Part shown: positions 10,943-19,313 of the stretch, piece after piece | Layout of the letters: each line of letters opens with the position of its first letter | Position numbering within the stretch: the stretch's first letter is position 1 | Source: Devosia sp. A16 | GTDB taxonomy: Bacteria; Pseudomonadota; Alphaproteobacteria; Rhizobiales; Devosiaceae | Reading direction: 5' to 3' | DNA length: 64,000 nt | Assembly (NCBI RefSeq): GCF_001402915.1 | Contig: NZ_CP012945.1 | Coordinates: 4,627,501 to 4,691,500 of the forward strand | The notes under the pieces: generated by a model | Database searches by the model: none | What the model was told of the DNA's origin: nothing | What the model saw: the letters and a program-made list of their open reading frames with translations, nothing else | Made by a program: the position numbers and the translations under genes

Positions 10943-11689
10943 ATGCTTACCGAAGCGTTAACGACTGCCCCAACTTGCGACACCGGGACCAAGCTGTTCC
11001 GCGCTGACGGCGTCCCCGTCGAGTGGCGAATCTCCGAGGGCTACCTCCCCTACCCCGAGGCGCTGGAGGCGATGAAGGCTCGCGCCGCGGCTGTGGCAGA
11101 GGGCACGGCCGGCGAACAGGTCTGGCTCCTGGAGCATCCGCCGCTATACACCGCCGGGACCTCCGCAGCGCCCGAGGACCTGCTGTCGCCCAACCGCTTC
11201 CCGGTCTACGACGCCGGGCGTGGCGGGCAGTACACCTATCACGGCCCCGGGCAGCGGGTGGTCTACTTCATGCTCGACCTGCGCCAGCGTGGCCGCGACG
11301 TGCGTTGCCTCGTGCAGGGGCTCGAGGGGCTGATCATCGATACGCTCGCTTCCTTCAACATCCGGGGCGAGCGGCGCGACGGCCGGATCGGCGTCTGGGT
11401 AGCGCGACCCGACAAGGGGCCGGGTCGCGAGGACAAGGTGGCGGCGATCGGCGTGCGCGTCAGCCGCTGGGTGACGTTTCATGGCATTGCGATAAATGTG
11501 TCGCCGACCCTTTCACATTTCGATGGTATCGTGCCGTGCGGCATCTCCGACCAGGGCGTGACCAGTTTCGAGGATCTCGGACAGCTGGTCTCGATGGCGG
11601 AAGTCGATGCCGCGCTGCGGGCGGCCTTCGAGCGCCGCTTCGGGGCGACGGCAGATCTGCGGCCGCAAGCCCTTGTCAGTGCCGCCTGA
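10943..11689 (+). CDS. lipB: Octanoyl-[acyl-carrier-protein]:protein N-octanoyltransferase
   Basis: Transfers octanoate from ACP to lipoyl domains, the first step of lipoate assembly on 2-oxo-acid dehydrogenases and GcvH. The family signature is clear: [32 protein letters not shown], a conserved Lys in [17 protein letters not shown], and the catalytic Cys199 in GIVPCGIS. Length 248 is normal. I use ATG 10943; a longer in-frame reading to 10817 would overlap the divergent fliN-like start and adds low-complexity residues. LipA is not in the window. Confidence 0.95.
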   Translation: MLTEALTTAPTCDTGTKLFRADGVPVEWRISEGYLPYPEALEAMKARAAAVAEGTAGEQVWLLEHPPLYTAGTSAAPEDLLSPNRFPVYDAGRGGQYTYHGPGQRVVYFMLDLRQRGRDVRCLVQGLEGLIIDTLASFNIRGERRDGRIGVWVARPDKGPGREDKVAAIGVRVSRWVTFHGIAINVSPTLSHFDGIVPCGISDQGVTSFEDLGQLVSMAEVDAALRAAFERRFGATADLRPQALVSAA

Positions 11690-11731
11690 CACACGCATTT
11701 TCTGGGTGACCGATTCCATGGGGGTGAGGCC

Positions 11732-12202
11732 TTGACACTGGACGATCTCAAGAAAATCTTCCTCGGGCCGACGTTGTTCCGGCTGGAGACGATCCTCTCG
11801 CCGCGGCTGGTGCCGGTGCTTTACGCGACGGGGCTCGCGGCGCTGCTGCTCTGGTCGGTGGGGCACCTGTTCGTCAGCTTCGGCCGTAACTTCGGCGACG
11901 GCCTGTGGGGCATCCTCGAGATCGCCGTGTATGGCGCACTGTTCCTGCTCGTGCTGCGCATCGTCTGCGAAGTGCTGCTGGTGTTCTTCAAGGCCAACGA
12001 GACGGTGACCCGCACCGTCAGCCTCAGCCGCGTGCCGACCTCGCTGATCGACGAAGTGCGCGACGCCATCCACGATATCGCCGACGACGAGCCCTACGCG
12101 GACGAAACCAGCGAGGGCGCGGCGGCGGCCGAGCCCAGTGCCTCGGCGGTGCGGCGGAGCGCCAGGCGCACGCCACCCCCGAGTGCGAAGCCGGACATTT
12201 GA
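11732..12202 (+). CDS. DUF4282 domain membrane protein
   Basis: A 156-residue protein with two predicted membrane helices (about residues 27-46 and 58-83) followed by LRIVCEVLLVFFKANETV, which matches the conserved R-Y/V-C-E-x-L-I-V-x-F-x-x-N-E-T end of DUF4282. The C-terminal ~50 residues are acidic, then Ala/Ser/Arg-rich and probably disordered. The start is TTG 11732, supported by GGGGTGAGG a few bases upstream; the nearby ATG 11718 is out of frame. Function unknown. A strong terminator follows. Confidence 0.8.
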   Translation: MTLDDLKKIFLGPTLFRLETILSPRLVPVLYATGLAALLLWSVGHLFVSFGRNFGDGLWGILEIAVYGALFLLVLRIVCEVLLVFFKANETVTRTVSLSRVPTSLIDEVRDAIHDIADDEPYADETSEGAAAAEPSASAVRRSARRTPPPSAKPDI

Positions 12203-12209
12203 AACAACA

Positions 12210-12240
12210 AAGGCCGCCCGTGGGCGGCCTTTTCTTTTCC
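12210..12240 (+). terminator. Rho-independent terminator after DUF4282 gene
   Basis: AAGGCCGCCC pairs perfectly with GGGCGGCCTT around a 2-nt turn and is followed by TTCTTTT, a classic intrinsic terminator 8 bp past the stop. Confidence 0.9.
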
Positions 12241-12242
12241 TC

Positions 12243-12415
12243 CCTTCTCCTCTGGGGGGAGAAGGCGGCCGGCGGACGATGGCGAAGCCGTCGCCGCGGG
12301 CCGGTTGAGGGGTGAAGCGCAACACGCGCTCGCTGAGAAGCTGAACTCCTCACCAAGTTTCGCTACGGACCTGACGGTCCTAGCTCCACCACCCTCTTCC
12401 CTCAGGGGAGAGGGG
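12243..12415. repeat. Imperfect palindromic intergenic repeat between convergent genes
   Basis: The left part contains the hairpin CCTTCTCC...GGGGAGAAGG and the right part CCTCTTCCCTCAGGGGAGAGG. The spacing and C/G-block style match the other intergenic palindromes of the window. It fills the gap between the DUF4282 terminator and the end of the DoxX gene; no gene is seen in it. Confidence 0.5.
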
Positions 12416-12438
12416 CGCAGCCGGCGAGCCGGCCGAAT

Positions 12439-12870
12439 TCATGCCGTCGCCAGCGTCCGCCGCGATTTCAGCACTTCGTCGACGCTCCAGGCGCCCGGAC
12501 CGGCGAAGACGAGATAGAGGAACACGAAACAGAACAGCACGGCTCCGTCCCCGCCATTGGCGGCCGGAATGATGTTGCCCTGCCCCATCATCGGCACGTG
12601 CACGAACCAGAAGGCGTAGGCCATCTGCCCGGCGAGGACGAAGGCCACCGGACGCGTGAACACTCCGAGCAGGATGGCGAGGCCACCGAACACCTCGAGC
12701 ACTGCGGCGAGGCCCATCAGCGAGAACAGATCGAACCCGCCACCACCCATCTGCGAGGCCGGAAAGCCGAACATTTTCTGTGTGCCGTGTGCCATGAAGC
12801 ACAGTGCCGTGACGATGCGGAGGATAGCCAGGGCATGCGGCTGGTAGCGGTTGAGGGCTTCGAGGTTCAT
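12439..12870 (-). CDS. DoxX family membrane protein
   Basis: A 143-residue four-helix inner-membrane protein. The DoxX features are ILRIVTALCFMAHGTQKMFGFP near the N-terminus, a second helix LAAVLEVFGGLAILLGVFTRPVAF, and a third with the WFVHVP segment. Members take part in thiol or sulfur redox stress responses, but substrates are poorly defined. ATG 12868-12870 is chosen because AGGAAGAAG stands just upstream; a longer reading adds an arginine/proline-rich stretch not seen in the family. It stands alone, convergent with DUF4282 and divergent from rimO. Confidence 0.88.
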   Translation of the reverse strand: MNLEALNRYQPHALAILRIVTALCFMAHGTQKMFGFPASQMGGGGFDLFSLMGLAAVLEVFGGLAILLGVFTRPVAFVLAGQMAYAFWFVHVPMMGQGNIIPAANGGDGAVLFCFVFLYLVFAGPGAWSVDEVLKSRRTLATA

Positions 12871-13061
12871 GGGTCTTCTTCCTGCTGGACGCCTCGGAGG
12901 TGGGCGCATCGGAAACAAGAGCATCAGGCTCAGGATTCGGGTCAACTGAAGGTTTGGTAACCTGACGTTCTCGTGATCGGGCGTGATCAGGGCTGCCCTG
13001 CTTCCATCGCAGGTTACCGATCATTGCTTTTTTCTCGCGTTTGGCGCATACGCACGCGCCA

Positions 13062-14426
13062 ATGACACAAGCTCCGAAAATCGGCCTGGTCAGCCTCGGC
13101 TGCCCCAAGGCTCTCGTCGACTCCGAACGCATCATGACGACGCTGCGCTCGCAGGGTTATGCCTTCTCGCGCGACTACGAAGGCGCGGACGTGGTGCTGG
13201 TCAACACCTGCGGCTTCCTCGACAGCGCCAAAAAGGAAAGTCTCGAGGCGATCGGCGAGGCCGTCGGCGCCAATGGCCGCGTCATCGTCACCGGCTGCCT
13301 CGGCGTCGAAGAAGAAATGATCCGCGCCACCCATCCGAGCGTGCTCGCCGTCACCGGCCCACACCAGTACGAGGATGTGGTCAACGCGGTGAACACCCAC
13401 GTGCCGCCGGTCCCGAACAAGTTCGTCGACCTGGTGCCGGAGGCCGGGCTGAAGCTGACGCCGCGGCACTACGCCTATATGAAGATCTCCGAAGGCTGCA
13501 ACAACCGCTGCACCTTCTGCATCATCCCGCAGATCCGCGGCGACCTGGCCTCGCGCCCGATCGCCTCGGTGCTGTACGAAGCAGAGCGGCTGGTGGCGAC
13601 GGGCGTCAAGGAGATCATGGTGATCTCGCAGGACACCTCGGCTTATGGCCTCGACATCAAGTACCAGAGCTCGAAGTTCCGCGGCCGTGACATCGAAGCG
13701 CGCTTCCAGACCCTCGCCGAAGAGCTGGGCAAGATGGACGTGTGGACCCGGCTCCACTACGTCTACCCCTACCCGCACGTCGACAGCGTCATCCCGCTGA
13801 TGGCCGAGGGCAAGATCCTGCCCTATCTCGATATTCCGTTCCAGCACGCTGCACCGTCGGTGTTGAAGGCGATGCGCCGCCCGGCCAACCAGGTGAAGAC
13901 GCTCGACCGGATCAAGGCCTGGCGTGCCGTCGCGCCGGATCTCGCCATCCGCTCCAACTTCATCGTCGGCTTCCCCGGCGAGACCGAGGAGGACTTCGAG
14001 TTCCTGCTCGATTGGCTGGAGGAAGCCGAGATCGATCGGATCGGCTGCTTCGAGTACGAGCCGGTGACCGGCGCACCTGCCAACGACATCGAGGGCATCG
14101 TCCCCGACGAGCTCAAGCGCGAGCGCTACGAGCGGTTGATGGAAGTGGCGCAGGACATCTCGGCCCATGTGCTCGGCAAGAAGGTCGGCCGCACCATCGA
14201 CGTGCTGGTCGATGACGTCGAACCCGATACCGGCCGCGCCATTGCTCGCAGCCAGTGGGACGCGCCCGAGATCGACGGCACCGTGATCATCCACGAGGCC
14301 GATGGCATCAAGGTCGGCGACAAGGTGTCGGTGCTGGTGACAGACTCCGACGAGTACGACCTGTTTGCCGTGCCGTCGGCCGTCGCCGCCAAGGACGACC
14401 GCAAGCCTTCCGTCGTCGCCGGCTGA
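13062..14426 (+). CDS. rimO: Ribosomal protein S12 methylthiotransferase
   Basis: Radical-SAM enzyme that adds a methylthio group to an aspartate of ribosomal protein S12. The 454-residue protein has the N-terminal UPF0004 domain ([23 protein letters not shown]), the radical SAM cluster motif Cys146-x3-Cys150-x2-Cys153 (CNNRCTFC) and a C-terminal TRAM domain. The CPKA-LVDSE signature separates it from MiaB. ATG 13062 is preferred; an in-frame TTG at 13041 would add seven residues. Its stop overlaps the folP start by one base (TGATG). Confidence 0.96.
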   Translation: MTQAPKIGLVSLGCPKALVDSERIMTTLRSQGYAFSRDYEGADVVLVNTCGFLDSAKKESLEAIGEAVGANGRVIVTGCLGVEEEMIRATHPSVLAVTGPHQYEDVVNAVNTHVPPVPNKFVDLVPEAGLKLTPRHYAYMKISEGCNNRCTFCIIPQIRGDLASRPIASVLYEAERLVATGVKEIMVISQDTSAYGLDIKYQSSKFRGRDIEARFQTLAEELGKMDVWTRLHYVYPYPHVDSVIPLMAEGKILPYLDIPFQHAAPSVLKAMRRPANQVKTLDRIKAWRAVAPDLAIRSNFIVGFPGETEEDFEFLLDWLEEAEIDRIGCFEYEPVTGAPANDIEGIVPDELKRERYERLMEVAQDISAHVLGKKVGRTIDVLVDDVEPDTGRAIARSQWDAPEIDGTVIIHEADGIKVGDKVSVLVTDSDEYDLFAVPSAVAAKDDRKPSVVAG

Positions 14427-15271
14427 TGGCAGTGCATCGCGAGTATGCATTGGCGCCTGCTGGCGCCACGCTACGGCTCGGCCGCACTGCCCGGCTGATG
14501 GGCATCCTTAACGTCACCCCCGACAGCTTTTCCGACGGCGGCCGCTTCGATGCGGTGCCGGCGGCGCTGGTCCAGGCCCGCCACATGCTGGCCGAGGGCG
14601 CCGACATCATCGATATCGGCGGCGAGAGCACTCGGCCGGGCGCCGAGGAAGTCTCGGCCGCCGATGAGCTGGCGCGGGTTCTGCCGGCAATTGCGGCGTT
14701 GCGCGCTGACGGCATCGTGGCGCCGATCTCGATCGATACCTACAAGGCCGAGGTGGCGGAGCGTGCCGTCGCCGCCGGAGCGACGATCATCAACGACGTC
14801 TACGGCCTGCAGCGCGAGCCGGACCTGGCGGCGGTGGCCGCGACGACGAGGACTCCGCTGGTGCTGATGCACTGGGACAAGGCGCGCGACACCGGCCGAG
14901 ACGTGCTGGCCGCGATGGCGCGGTATTTCGAGGTGACCCTCGCTATCGCCGACAAGGCCGGCGTGACGCGGGAGAGCATCGTGCTCGATCCGGGCTTCGG
15001 CTTTGCCAAGTCGCTCAGCGAGAACTATGAAATCCTGCGGCGACTGCCCGAGCTGCTGGCGCTGGGCTTTCCGGTGCTGGTCGGCACCTCCAGGAAATCG
15101 ATGATCGGCAAGTTGCTGGACGTGCCGGCCGACGAGCGGCTGGCCGGGACTGTGGCGACCTCGGTCCTGGGGTATGCCGCCGGCGCCCACGTCTTTCGGG
15201 TCCATGATATTCGACCCAACCGCGACGCCCTGCGCATCGCCGAGGCGGCCCTCTATGGGCCGCAACAGTAG
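14426..15271 (+). CDS. folP: Dihydropteroate synthase
   Basis: Condenses p-aminobenzoate with the pterin pyrophosphate to give dihydropteroate; the sulfonamide target. Family blocks are visible: GILNVTPDSFSDGG, DIGGESTRPGA, ISIDTYKAEVAE, NDVYGL and DPGFGFAKS, in a TIM barrel of 281 residues. The start at ATG 14426 overlaps the rimO stop by one base, so the two are coupled. The next gene, folB, starts 9 bp later, making a compact folate group. Confidence 0.96.
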   Translation: MAVHREYALAPAGATLRLGRTARLMGILNVTPDSFSDGGRFDAVPAALVQARHMLAEGADIIDIGGESTRPGAEEVSAADELARVLPAIAALRADGIVAPISIDTYKAEVAERAVAAGATIINDVYGLQREPDLAAVAATTRTPLVLMHWDKARDTGRDVLAAMARYFEVTLAIADKAGVTRESIVLDPGFGFAKSLSENYEILRRLPELLALGFPVLVGTSRKSMIGKLLDVPADERLAGTVATSVLGYAAGAHVFRVHDIRPNRDALRIAEAALYGPQQ

Positions 15272-15280
15272 GAACCAGAC

Positions 15281-15667
15281 GTGACCAGAGACTTTGACGG
15301 CGACCGCATCATCCTCAGTGACCTGGGGTTCTTCGGTTATCACGGCGTGATCCCCGAGGAAGCGGTGCTCGGCCAGCGCTTCTTCGTCGATCTGGTCTGC
15401 GGCGCGGATCTGCTTGCGGCCGGACGCAGCGACGAGCTGCAGCACTCGATCTCCTACGCCGAGATCTACGATGTCACCAAGGCAGCCTTCGAGGAGCGGC
15501 GGTTCCAGTTGATCGAAGCGGTGGGCCAGCACATTGTCGACCGGCTGTTCGAGGCATTTCCGGCCATCCGCTGGGTGCAGGTCCGGGTGAAGAAACCTTC
15601 GGCTCCCATCGCCATGGTGGCCGGCGAGGCGGCGATCGAACTGCGCCGCTCCCGGGAGGGTCGCTGA
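15281..15667 (+). CDS. folB: Dihydroneopterin aldolase
   Basis: Converts dihydroneopterin to 6-hydroxymethyl-dihydropterin and glycolaldehyde. The 128-residue protein has the usual start IILSDLGFFGYHGVIPEE (active-site Tyr/Glu region) and VQVRVKKPSAPI near the end, with the conserved Lys. Translation starts at GTG 15281 with AGGAACC upstream. It lies between folP and folK, and its stop overlaps the folK ATG by one base (TGATG). Confidence 0.94.
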   Translation: MTRDFDGDRIILSDLGFFGYHGVIPEEAVLGQRFFVDLVCGADLLAAGRSDELQHSISYAEIYDVTKAAFEERRFQLIEAVGQHIVDRLFEAFPAIRWVQVRVKKPSAPIAMVAGEAAIELRRSREGR

Positions 15668-16107
15668 TGGCACGTGCGTGGCTCGGGCTTGGCGCCAATA
15701 TCGGCAATCCGCCGGCTCAGGTGCGCGAGGCGGTAGAGCGACTCGATGCCTGGCCCGGCATCACCGTGGTGGCGCAGTCTGCAATGCTGCTCACCAAGCC
15801 CTGGGGCAAGACCGACCAGCCGGACTTTTCCAACATGGTGGTGGAAGTCGAGACCAGCCTCGCGCCGCTCGAGCTGCTCGATGCCTGCCTTGGCATAGAA
15901 CGTGAGATGGGGCGGGTGCGGGACATTCGCTGGGGACCGAGGCGGATCGACATCGACGTGGTCGCCTATGAGCGGCTGGAGCTCGATACAGAGCGCCTGC
16001 ACGTGCCGCACCGCTATGCGCATGAACGCGATTTCGTGCTCGAGCCGCTACGGGAGATCGCGCCTGAGGTGGCGGAATGGATTGTGGGGCGCATAGAGGG
16101 AGCTTAG
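15667..16107 (+). CDS. folK: 2-amino-4-hydroxy-6-hydroxymethyldihydropteridine pyrophosphokinase (HPPK)
   Basis: Pyrophosphorylates hydroxymethyl-dihydropterin using ATP, making the substrate of FolP. The 146-residue protein shows WLGLGANIGNP, the FSNMVVEVETSLAPLELL segment and the HPPK signature RWGPRRIDIDVVAYE. It ends the rimO-folP-folB-folK series. A palindromic repeat follows, separating it from the convergent ATP12 gene. Confidence 0.95.
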   Translation: MARAWLGLGANIGNPPAQVREAVERLDAWPGITVVAQSAMLLTKPWGKTDQPDFSNMVVEVETSLAPLELLDACLGIEREMGRVRDIRWGPRRIDIDVVAYERLELDTERLHVPHRYAHERDFVLEPLREIAPEVAEWIVGRIEGA

Positions 16108-16140
16108 GTCCGGCCACTCCTTCCGCGTCCACGGGCTAGC

Positions 16141-16274
16141 GCCCCTCACCCGTCTCGCGCTCCGCGCGAGCCACCCTCTCCCCGACGGGGAGAGGAATGG
16201 TGCCACCGATCGGGCCACAGCGCATTTTTCTCCCCGTCGGGGAGAAGGTGGCGCGAAGTGCCGGATGAGGGGTG
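16141..16274. repeat. Palindromic intergenic repeat (two hairpins inside inverted ends)
   Basis: The ends GCCCCTCACC and GGATGAGGGG are nearly complementary. Inside are two hairpins of related sequence, CCTCTCCCCGACGGGGAGAGG and TTCTCCCCGTCGGGGAGAA. It lies between convergent folK and the ATP12 gene. The layout resembles the element at 6421-6551. Confidence 0.75.
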
Positions 16275-16320
16275 GTGGCCCCGATGTCGGAAGCGCTTGT
16301 CGCCTGCTCCACCCCGGAGC

Positions 16321-17097
16321 CTAACCCCTGACCATCTCCAGCACGCGCACTGCCGCATCGAACTCCAGCCGCCGTTTGGCGCGGCGTTCGGTGGCTTCCT
16401 CGACTTCGCCCCACAGGCGGATATTGTGGTCTTCGTCGACATGCGCCGCCGTCCACACCTCCTTAGGCGTTAGCAGCCCCTCGCGCAGCGCGATGCTCAG
16501 CAGACCCGAGCCGGTGATGCCGGTCAGCGAGTTGAGCGTCACCGCCTCGATCAATTCTGCATCGGCAAGCGACAGGCGCAGCCGCTCGAGCGTCGGGGCC
16601 GGTTGCGGCTGGTGCAGGATGCCGATGGTGGGCTGGAAGCCGATCTCGAAGTGACGGGCGAGCTTCACCAGCACCGCGTCCCACACCCGCTCCTGCTCGG
16701 CGACCAGTTCGCGCGGCGTGTCGGCGCGATAGAGCAGCAGGTCGTTACCGGAATACTTGACGATCTCCTCGCGCAGCGCTTCGAGCCGCTCGTCGCCGGC
16801 TTCGACCGCCGAGTTGATCAGCCGGACCACCGGCATGGTCTTGGGATCGATGAACTCCTGCTGCGCCGCCCATTCCTCCGCCATGGCGGCAGCCACCGCC
16901 TGGTGCGGCACCACCACGGGCTTCTGCGCCGGGGTGCGCGGCGTCTTGCCGTCCAGCGTCACCGCAAAGCCGCCTGGCGCGGACCCGACGCCCACCTCCT
17001 TGTAGAAGCGCTTGGGCAGTTCGACCTTGTTGAGGTGCTGCGCCCGGCCGTAGCCGTCATTGCGGTGCTGTTCGGCGTCTTCGAGAAATTCGCGCAT
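16321..17097 (-). CDS. ATP12 family F1-ATPase assembly chaperone
   Basis: Chaperone that binds the alpha subunit during assembly of F1-ATPase; the family occurs in mitochondria and alphaproteobacteria. The 258-residue protein has the N-terminal KRFYKEVGVGSAPGGFAVTLDGKTPRTP signature (lysine and threonine positions conserved), EEWAAQQEFIDPKTMPVVRL, and the C-terminal helical part with RLWGEVEEA. Its ATG overlaps the stop of the upstream HAD phosphatase by one base, so they are co-translated. No atp structural genes are nearby, which is usual. Confidence 0.93.
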   Translation of the reverse strand: MREFLEDAEQHRNDGYGRAQHLNKVELPKRFYKEVGVGSAPGGFAVTLDGKTPRTPAQKPVVVPHQAVAAAMAEEWAAQQEFIDPKTMPVVRLINSAVEAGDERLEALREEIVKYSGNDLLLYRADTPRELVAEQERVWDAVLVKLARHFEIGFQPTIGILHQPQPAPTLERLRLSLADAELIEAVTLNSLTGITGSGLLSIALREGLLTPKEVWTAAHVDEDHNIRLWGEVEEATERRAKRRLEFDAAVRVLEMVRG

Positions 17098-17756
17098 CAG
17101 GCCTCCAGCAGCTTGTCGACGGCGTCGACCAGTTCGTCCATGCGATGGATGACGAGGTGCGCTCCGGCGGCCTCGAGCTCGGCCACCGCGTGATACCCCC
17201 AGGATACCCCCAGCGCCTTGACCCCGGCGTTTCGGGCCATCTTCATGTCGTGCGACGTATCGCCGATCATTACGGTGGCTTCGCGGCCGATGCCGGCCTT
17301 GTGCATCGCCGTCTCGATCATCTGCGGATCGGGCTTGCCGCGATTGTGGGCCGGGGTCTGGATCGAGTTGAACCGACCGATGATCTGGTGGCGCTCCAGC
17401 AGTGTGATGGCGCCGGCGTGCCCCTTGCCGGTCGCGACGGCGAGGATGGTTTCGGGGTCGGCCTGCAGGCGGTCGAGCGCGTCCAGGGCCCCTTCGAACA
17501 TCGGCTCGCGGGCGAGACCGGCCTTCTGCAGGTAGGCTGCCCGGTAAGCGTTGAGGATCACGTCGATCCGGTCACTGTCGACCCCTGGCGCGAGGATCCC
17601 CATGGCGTCGCGCGCGGTGATGCCGGAGATCGAACGAATCTGATCGTCAGTGGGGATTGCCTGGCCGACAGAGGCGAAGGACTCGCGCACCGTCTCGATG
17701 ATCAGCGCTTCGGAATTGATCAGGGTGCCATCGAGATCGAAGACGACGAGCCGCAT
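17097..17756 (-). CDS. HAD-IA hydrolase (phosphoglycolate phosphatase-like), copy A
   Basis: A 219-residue haloacid-dehalogenase phosphatase. Motif I is FDLDGTL (nucleophile Asp7, Asp9), motif II lies in VATGKGHAG, a conserved Lys sits in KPDPQMI, and motif III/IV is MIGDTSHDMKMA. A helical cap (residues ~17-85) makes it subfamily IA, like Gph and pyrophosphatase-type enzymes. The exact substrate is unknown. It is clearly a paralogue of the next gene upstream (same length and motif spacing, with the shared ending SWGYH). Its upstream region keeps a hairpin also found before copy B. Confidence 0.88.
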   Translation of the reverse strand: MRLVVFDLDGTLINSEALIIETVRESFASVGQAIPTDDQIRSISGITARDAMGILAPGVDSDRIDVILNAYRAAYLQKAGLAREPMFEGALDALDRLQADPETILAVATGKGHAGAITLLERHQIIGRFNSIQTPAHNRGKPDPQMIETAMHKAGIGREATVMIGDTSHDMKMARNAGVKALGVSWGYHAVAELEAAGAHLVIHRMDELVDAVDKLLEA

Positions 17757-17796
17757 CGGGAGAACTCCAGTTAGGCCCGCTCAGAACCACAATTCT

Positions 17797-17815
17797 CGGG
17801 GCGTGTCACGCCCCG
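17797..17815 (-). other. Conserved hairpin before HAD gene copy A
   Basis: On minus the sequence CGGGGCGT-GAC-ACGCCCCG forms an 8-bp stem with a 3-nt loop, about 40 bases before the HAD start. A similar hairpin (GCAGGGCG/CGCCCTGC) stands before copy B at 18563-18583. Bases around both agree further (GTGGT, CGGGCC, AACT), so the leaders were duplicated with the genes. Confidence 0.65.
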
Positions 17816-17859
17816 CAAAGGCATAGCCCGCAACCATCGGAGAACGGTACAAACCGTTG

Positions 17860-18522
17860 CTATTCGAGCACGCGCTCGATCGCGGCATCGAGCTCGGAAT
17901 AGTCGTGGATCAAGGTCCCTGCCCCGGCTTTGAGCAGGTCTGCCGCATCGTGATAACCCCAACTGACGCCGATCGAGCGCACCTTGGCGGCGCGCGCCAG
18001 CTCCATGTCGAACACCGTGTCGCCCACCATCACCGTCCGGTTCGGGTCGGCACCGGTTTCCTCCATGGCGCTGAGCAGCATGCCGGGATGCGGCTTCGAC
18101 GGGTTGTGGTCGGGCGTCTGCAGGGTAGTGAAGTGCCCGGTGATCCTGTGATTGTCGAGAATGCGGGCAACGCCCGTGAGGCCCTTGCCGGTGGCGATGC
18201 CGAGGACAGTCCCCTTCTGCTCGCGCAACCGATCCAGCGCTTCGCGCGCTCCCGGGTAGAGCGGTTCGCGGTCGAACTCATGCTCGAGCGAGGCCTTGTA
18301 GAAACTCTTGTACTGCCCGACGATGCCTTCGATCACATCGATATCGTCGGTCCCGGCAAGCTGCCCGACCGCTACCGGCAGCGACAGCCCAATGATCTGC
18401 CGCACCTGCGCCGGCGTGGGCGGCGGCAGGTCGAGCGAGCGAAACGCCGATCCCATGTGCTCGGAGATGAGCGCCTGGGTATCGATGAGTGTGCCATCCA
18501 TGTCGAAGACGATGAGCCGCAC
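17860..18522 (-). CDS. HAD-IA hydrolase (phosphoglycolate phosphatase-like), copy B
   Basis: A 220-residue phosphatase paralogous to the adjacent copy A. It has motif I FDMDGTL (Asp7/Asp9), motif II IATGKGLTG, a Lys in KPHPGML, and MVGDTVFDMELA. The start is GTG 18520-18522 with AGGGGGAA just upstream; a reading from further out adds residues from the leader. The two copies are diverged at many positions, so the duplication is not recent. The substrate is unknown. Confidence 0.87.
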   Translation of the reverse strand: MRLIVFDMDGTLIDTQALISEHMGSAFRSLDLPPPTPAQVRQIIGLSLPVAVGQLAGTDDIDVIEGIVGQYKSFYKASLEHEFDREPLYPGAREALDRLREQKGTVLGIATGKGLTGVARILDNHRITGHFTTLQTPDHNPSKPHPGMLLSAMEETGADPNRTVMVGDTVFDMELARAAKVRSIGVSWGYHDAADLLKAGAGTLIHDYSELDAAIERVLE

Positions 18523-18562
18523 GGGAGTTCCCCCTGAGTTCGGCCCGTTGAGACCACGAGAC

Positions 18563-18583
18563 GCAGGGCGCGTCACGCCCTGC
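18563..18583 (-). other. Conserved hairpin before HAD gene copy B
   Basis: GCAGGGCG pairs with CGCCCTGC around a 5-nt loop, about 40 bases before the GTG start. Compared with the copy A hairpin, a G-C pair has become A-T with both sides changed, which suggests the stem itself is kept. Confidence 0.65.
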
Positions 18584-18599
18584 GCCAACGACCGCAAGT

Positions 18600-19229
18600 C
18601 TACATCGCGGCAAAGCAGTAGAGAAGCCCGGCTCCGCCCGTGCCGACGAGGTTCTCCTGGCTGCAGCCGCGCGACGGATGCGAGGAGTTCCAGGACTTTG
18701 CGGCATCGGAATCGTCGAGGCCGGTGCGGTCGGAATGGCCGACGATGGCGCTGCCTTCGCCGTTCAGCGTCCAGTCGCCGCAGGTCTGCCCGGCCGCCAG
18801 CGTGCCATCCGGGTTGGAGCCGGTAAGGATGTCGTGCTGGTTGGGGGTGTCGCCGCGACCGTTGATCTGCGCTCCGGTTTCGGACAGCGCCGTCGCCTTG
18901 GTCAGCTTGTTGTCGGCACTGTGGAGGTTGGCGACATCGGTGGCGATCACGTCACCTTTGAAGTTCTGCCACGGGCCGGCACCGATCCGGTCCTTGGCGT
19001 TGACGCCTTCGGCGCTGAGATAGGCCTTCCAGGTCTTGCCGGTCGAGCCGGCGGCTTCCGCCAGCTTGGCGCAATGAGCATCAGCCCCATCGAGGCCGCC
19101 GAGATTGGCGCCGTCTCCGGCACCGACACTGGTGACGAAGAAGGTCATGGTGGTCGCGTCCTGCGCAATGGCCGGTGCTGCAATGGCGAGGGTCGCCGCG
19201 GTGGCTGCGGCGAGAACGATCGTTTTCAT
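18600..19229 (-). CDS. Secreted DUF1554/endostatin-like protein
   Basis: A 209-residue exported protein. It starts MKTIVLAAATAATLAIAAPAIA, a clear signal peptide cut before QD. The mature part contains GLDGADAHCAKLAEAAG...WKAYLSAEGVNAKDRIG, the pattern of the DUF1554/collagen-NC10 (C-type lectin-like) fold, with paired cysteines later (QTCGDW, RGCSQ, LLYCFA) that could form disulfides. The role is unknown; related proteins are surface or periplasmic. It is monocistronic by layout, between rluC and the HAD pair. Confidence 0.7.
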   Translation of the reverse strand: MKTIVLAAATAATLAIAAPAIAQDATTMTFFVTSVGAGDGANLGGLDGADAHCAKLAEAAGSTGKTWKAYLSAEGVNAKDRIGAGPWQNFKGDVIATDVANLHSADNKLTKATALSETGAQINGRGDTPNQHDILTGSNPDGTLAAGQTCGDWTLNGEGSAIVGHSDRTGLDDSDAAKSWNSSHPSRGCSQENLVGTGGAGLLYCFAAM

Positions 19230-19313
19230 TGGCATCTCCCTGTGCGCCCGGAATGGGCCGCAACATGGGAACACGCGAGGCGGGCGTTTCGTCCGGCGCT
19301 CGCGGCGATTTGA

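Noticed and set aside
13014-14450. A 478-codon frame on minus, antisense to rimO
   Set aside because: RimO motifs are complete on plus; the antisense frame is compositional.
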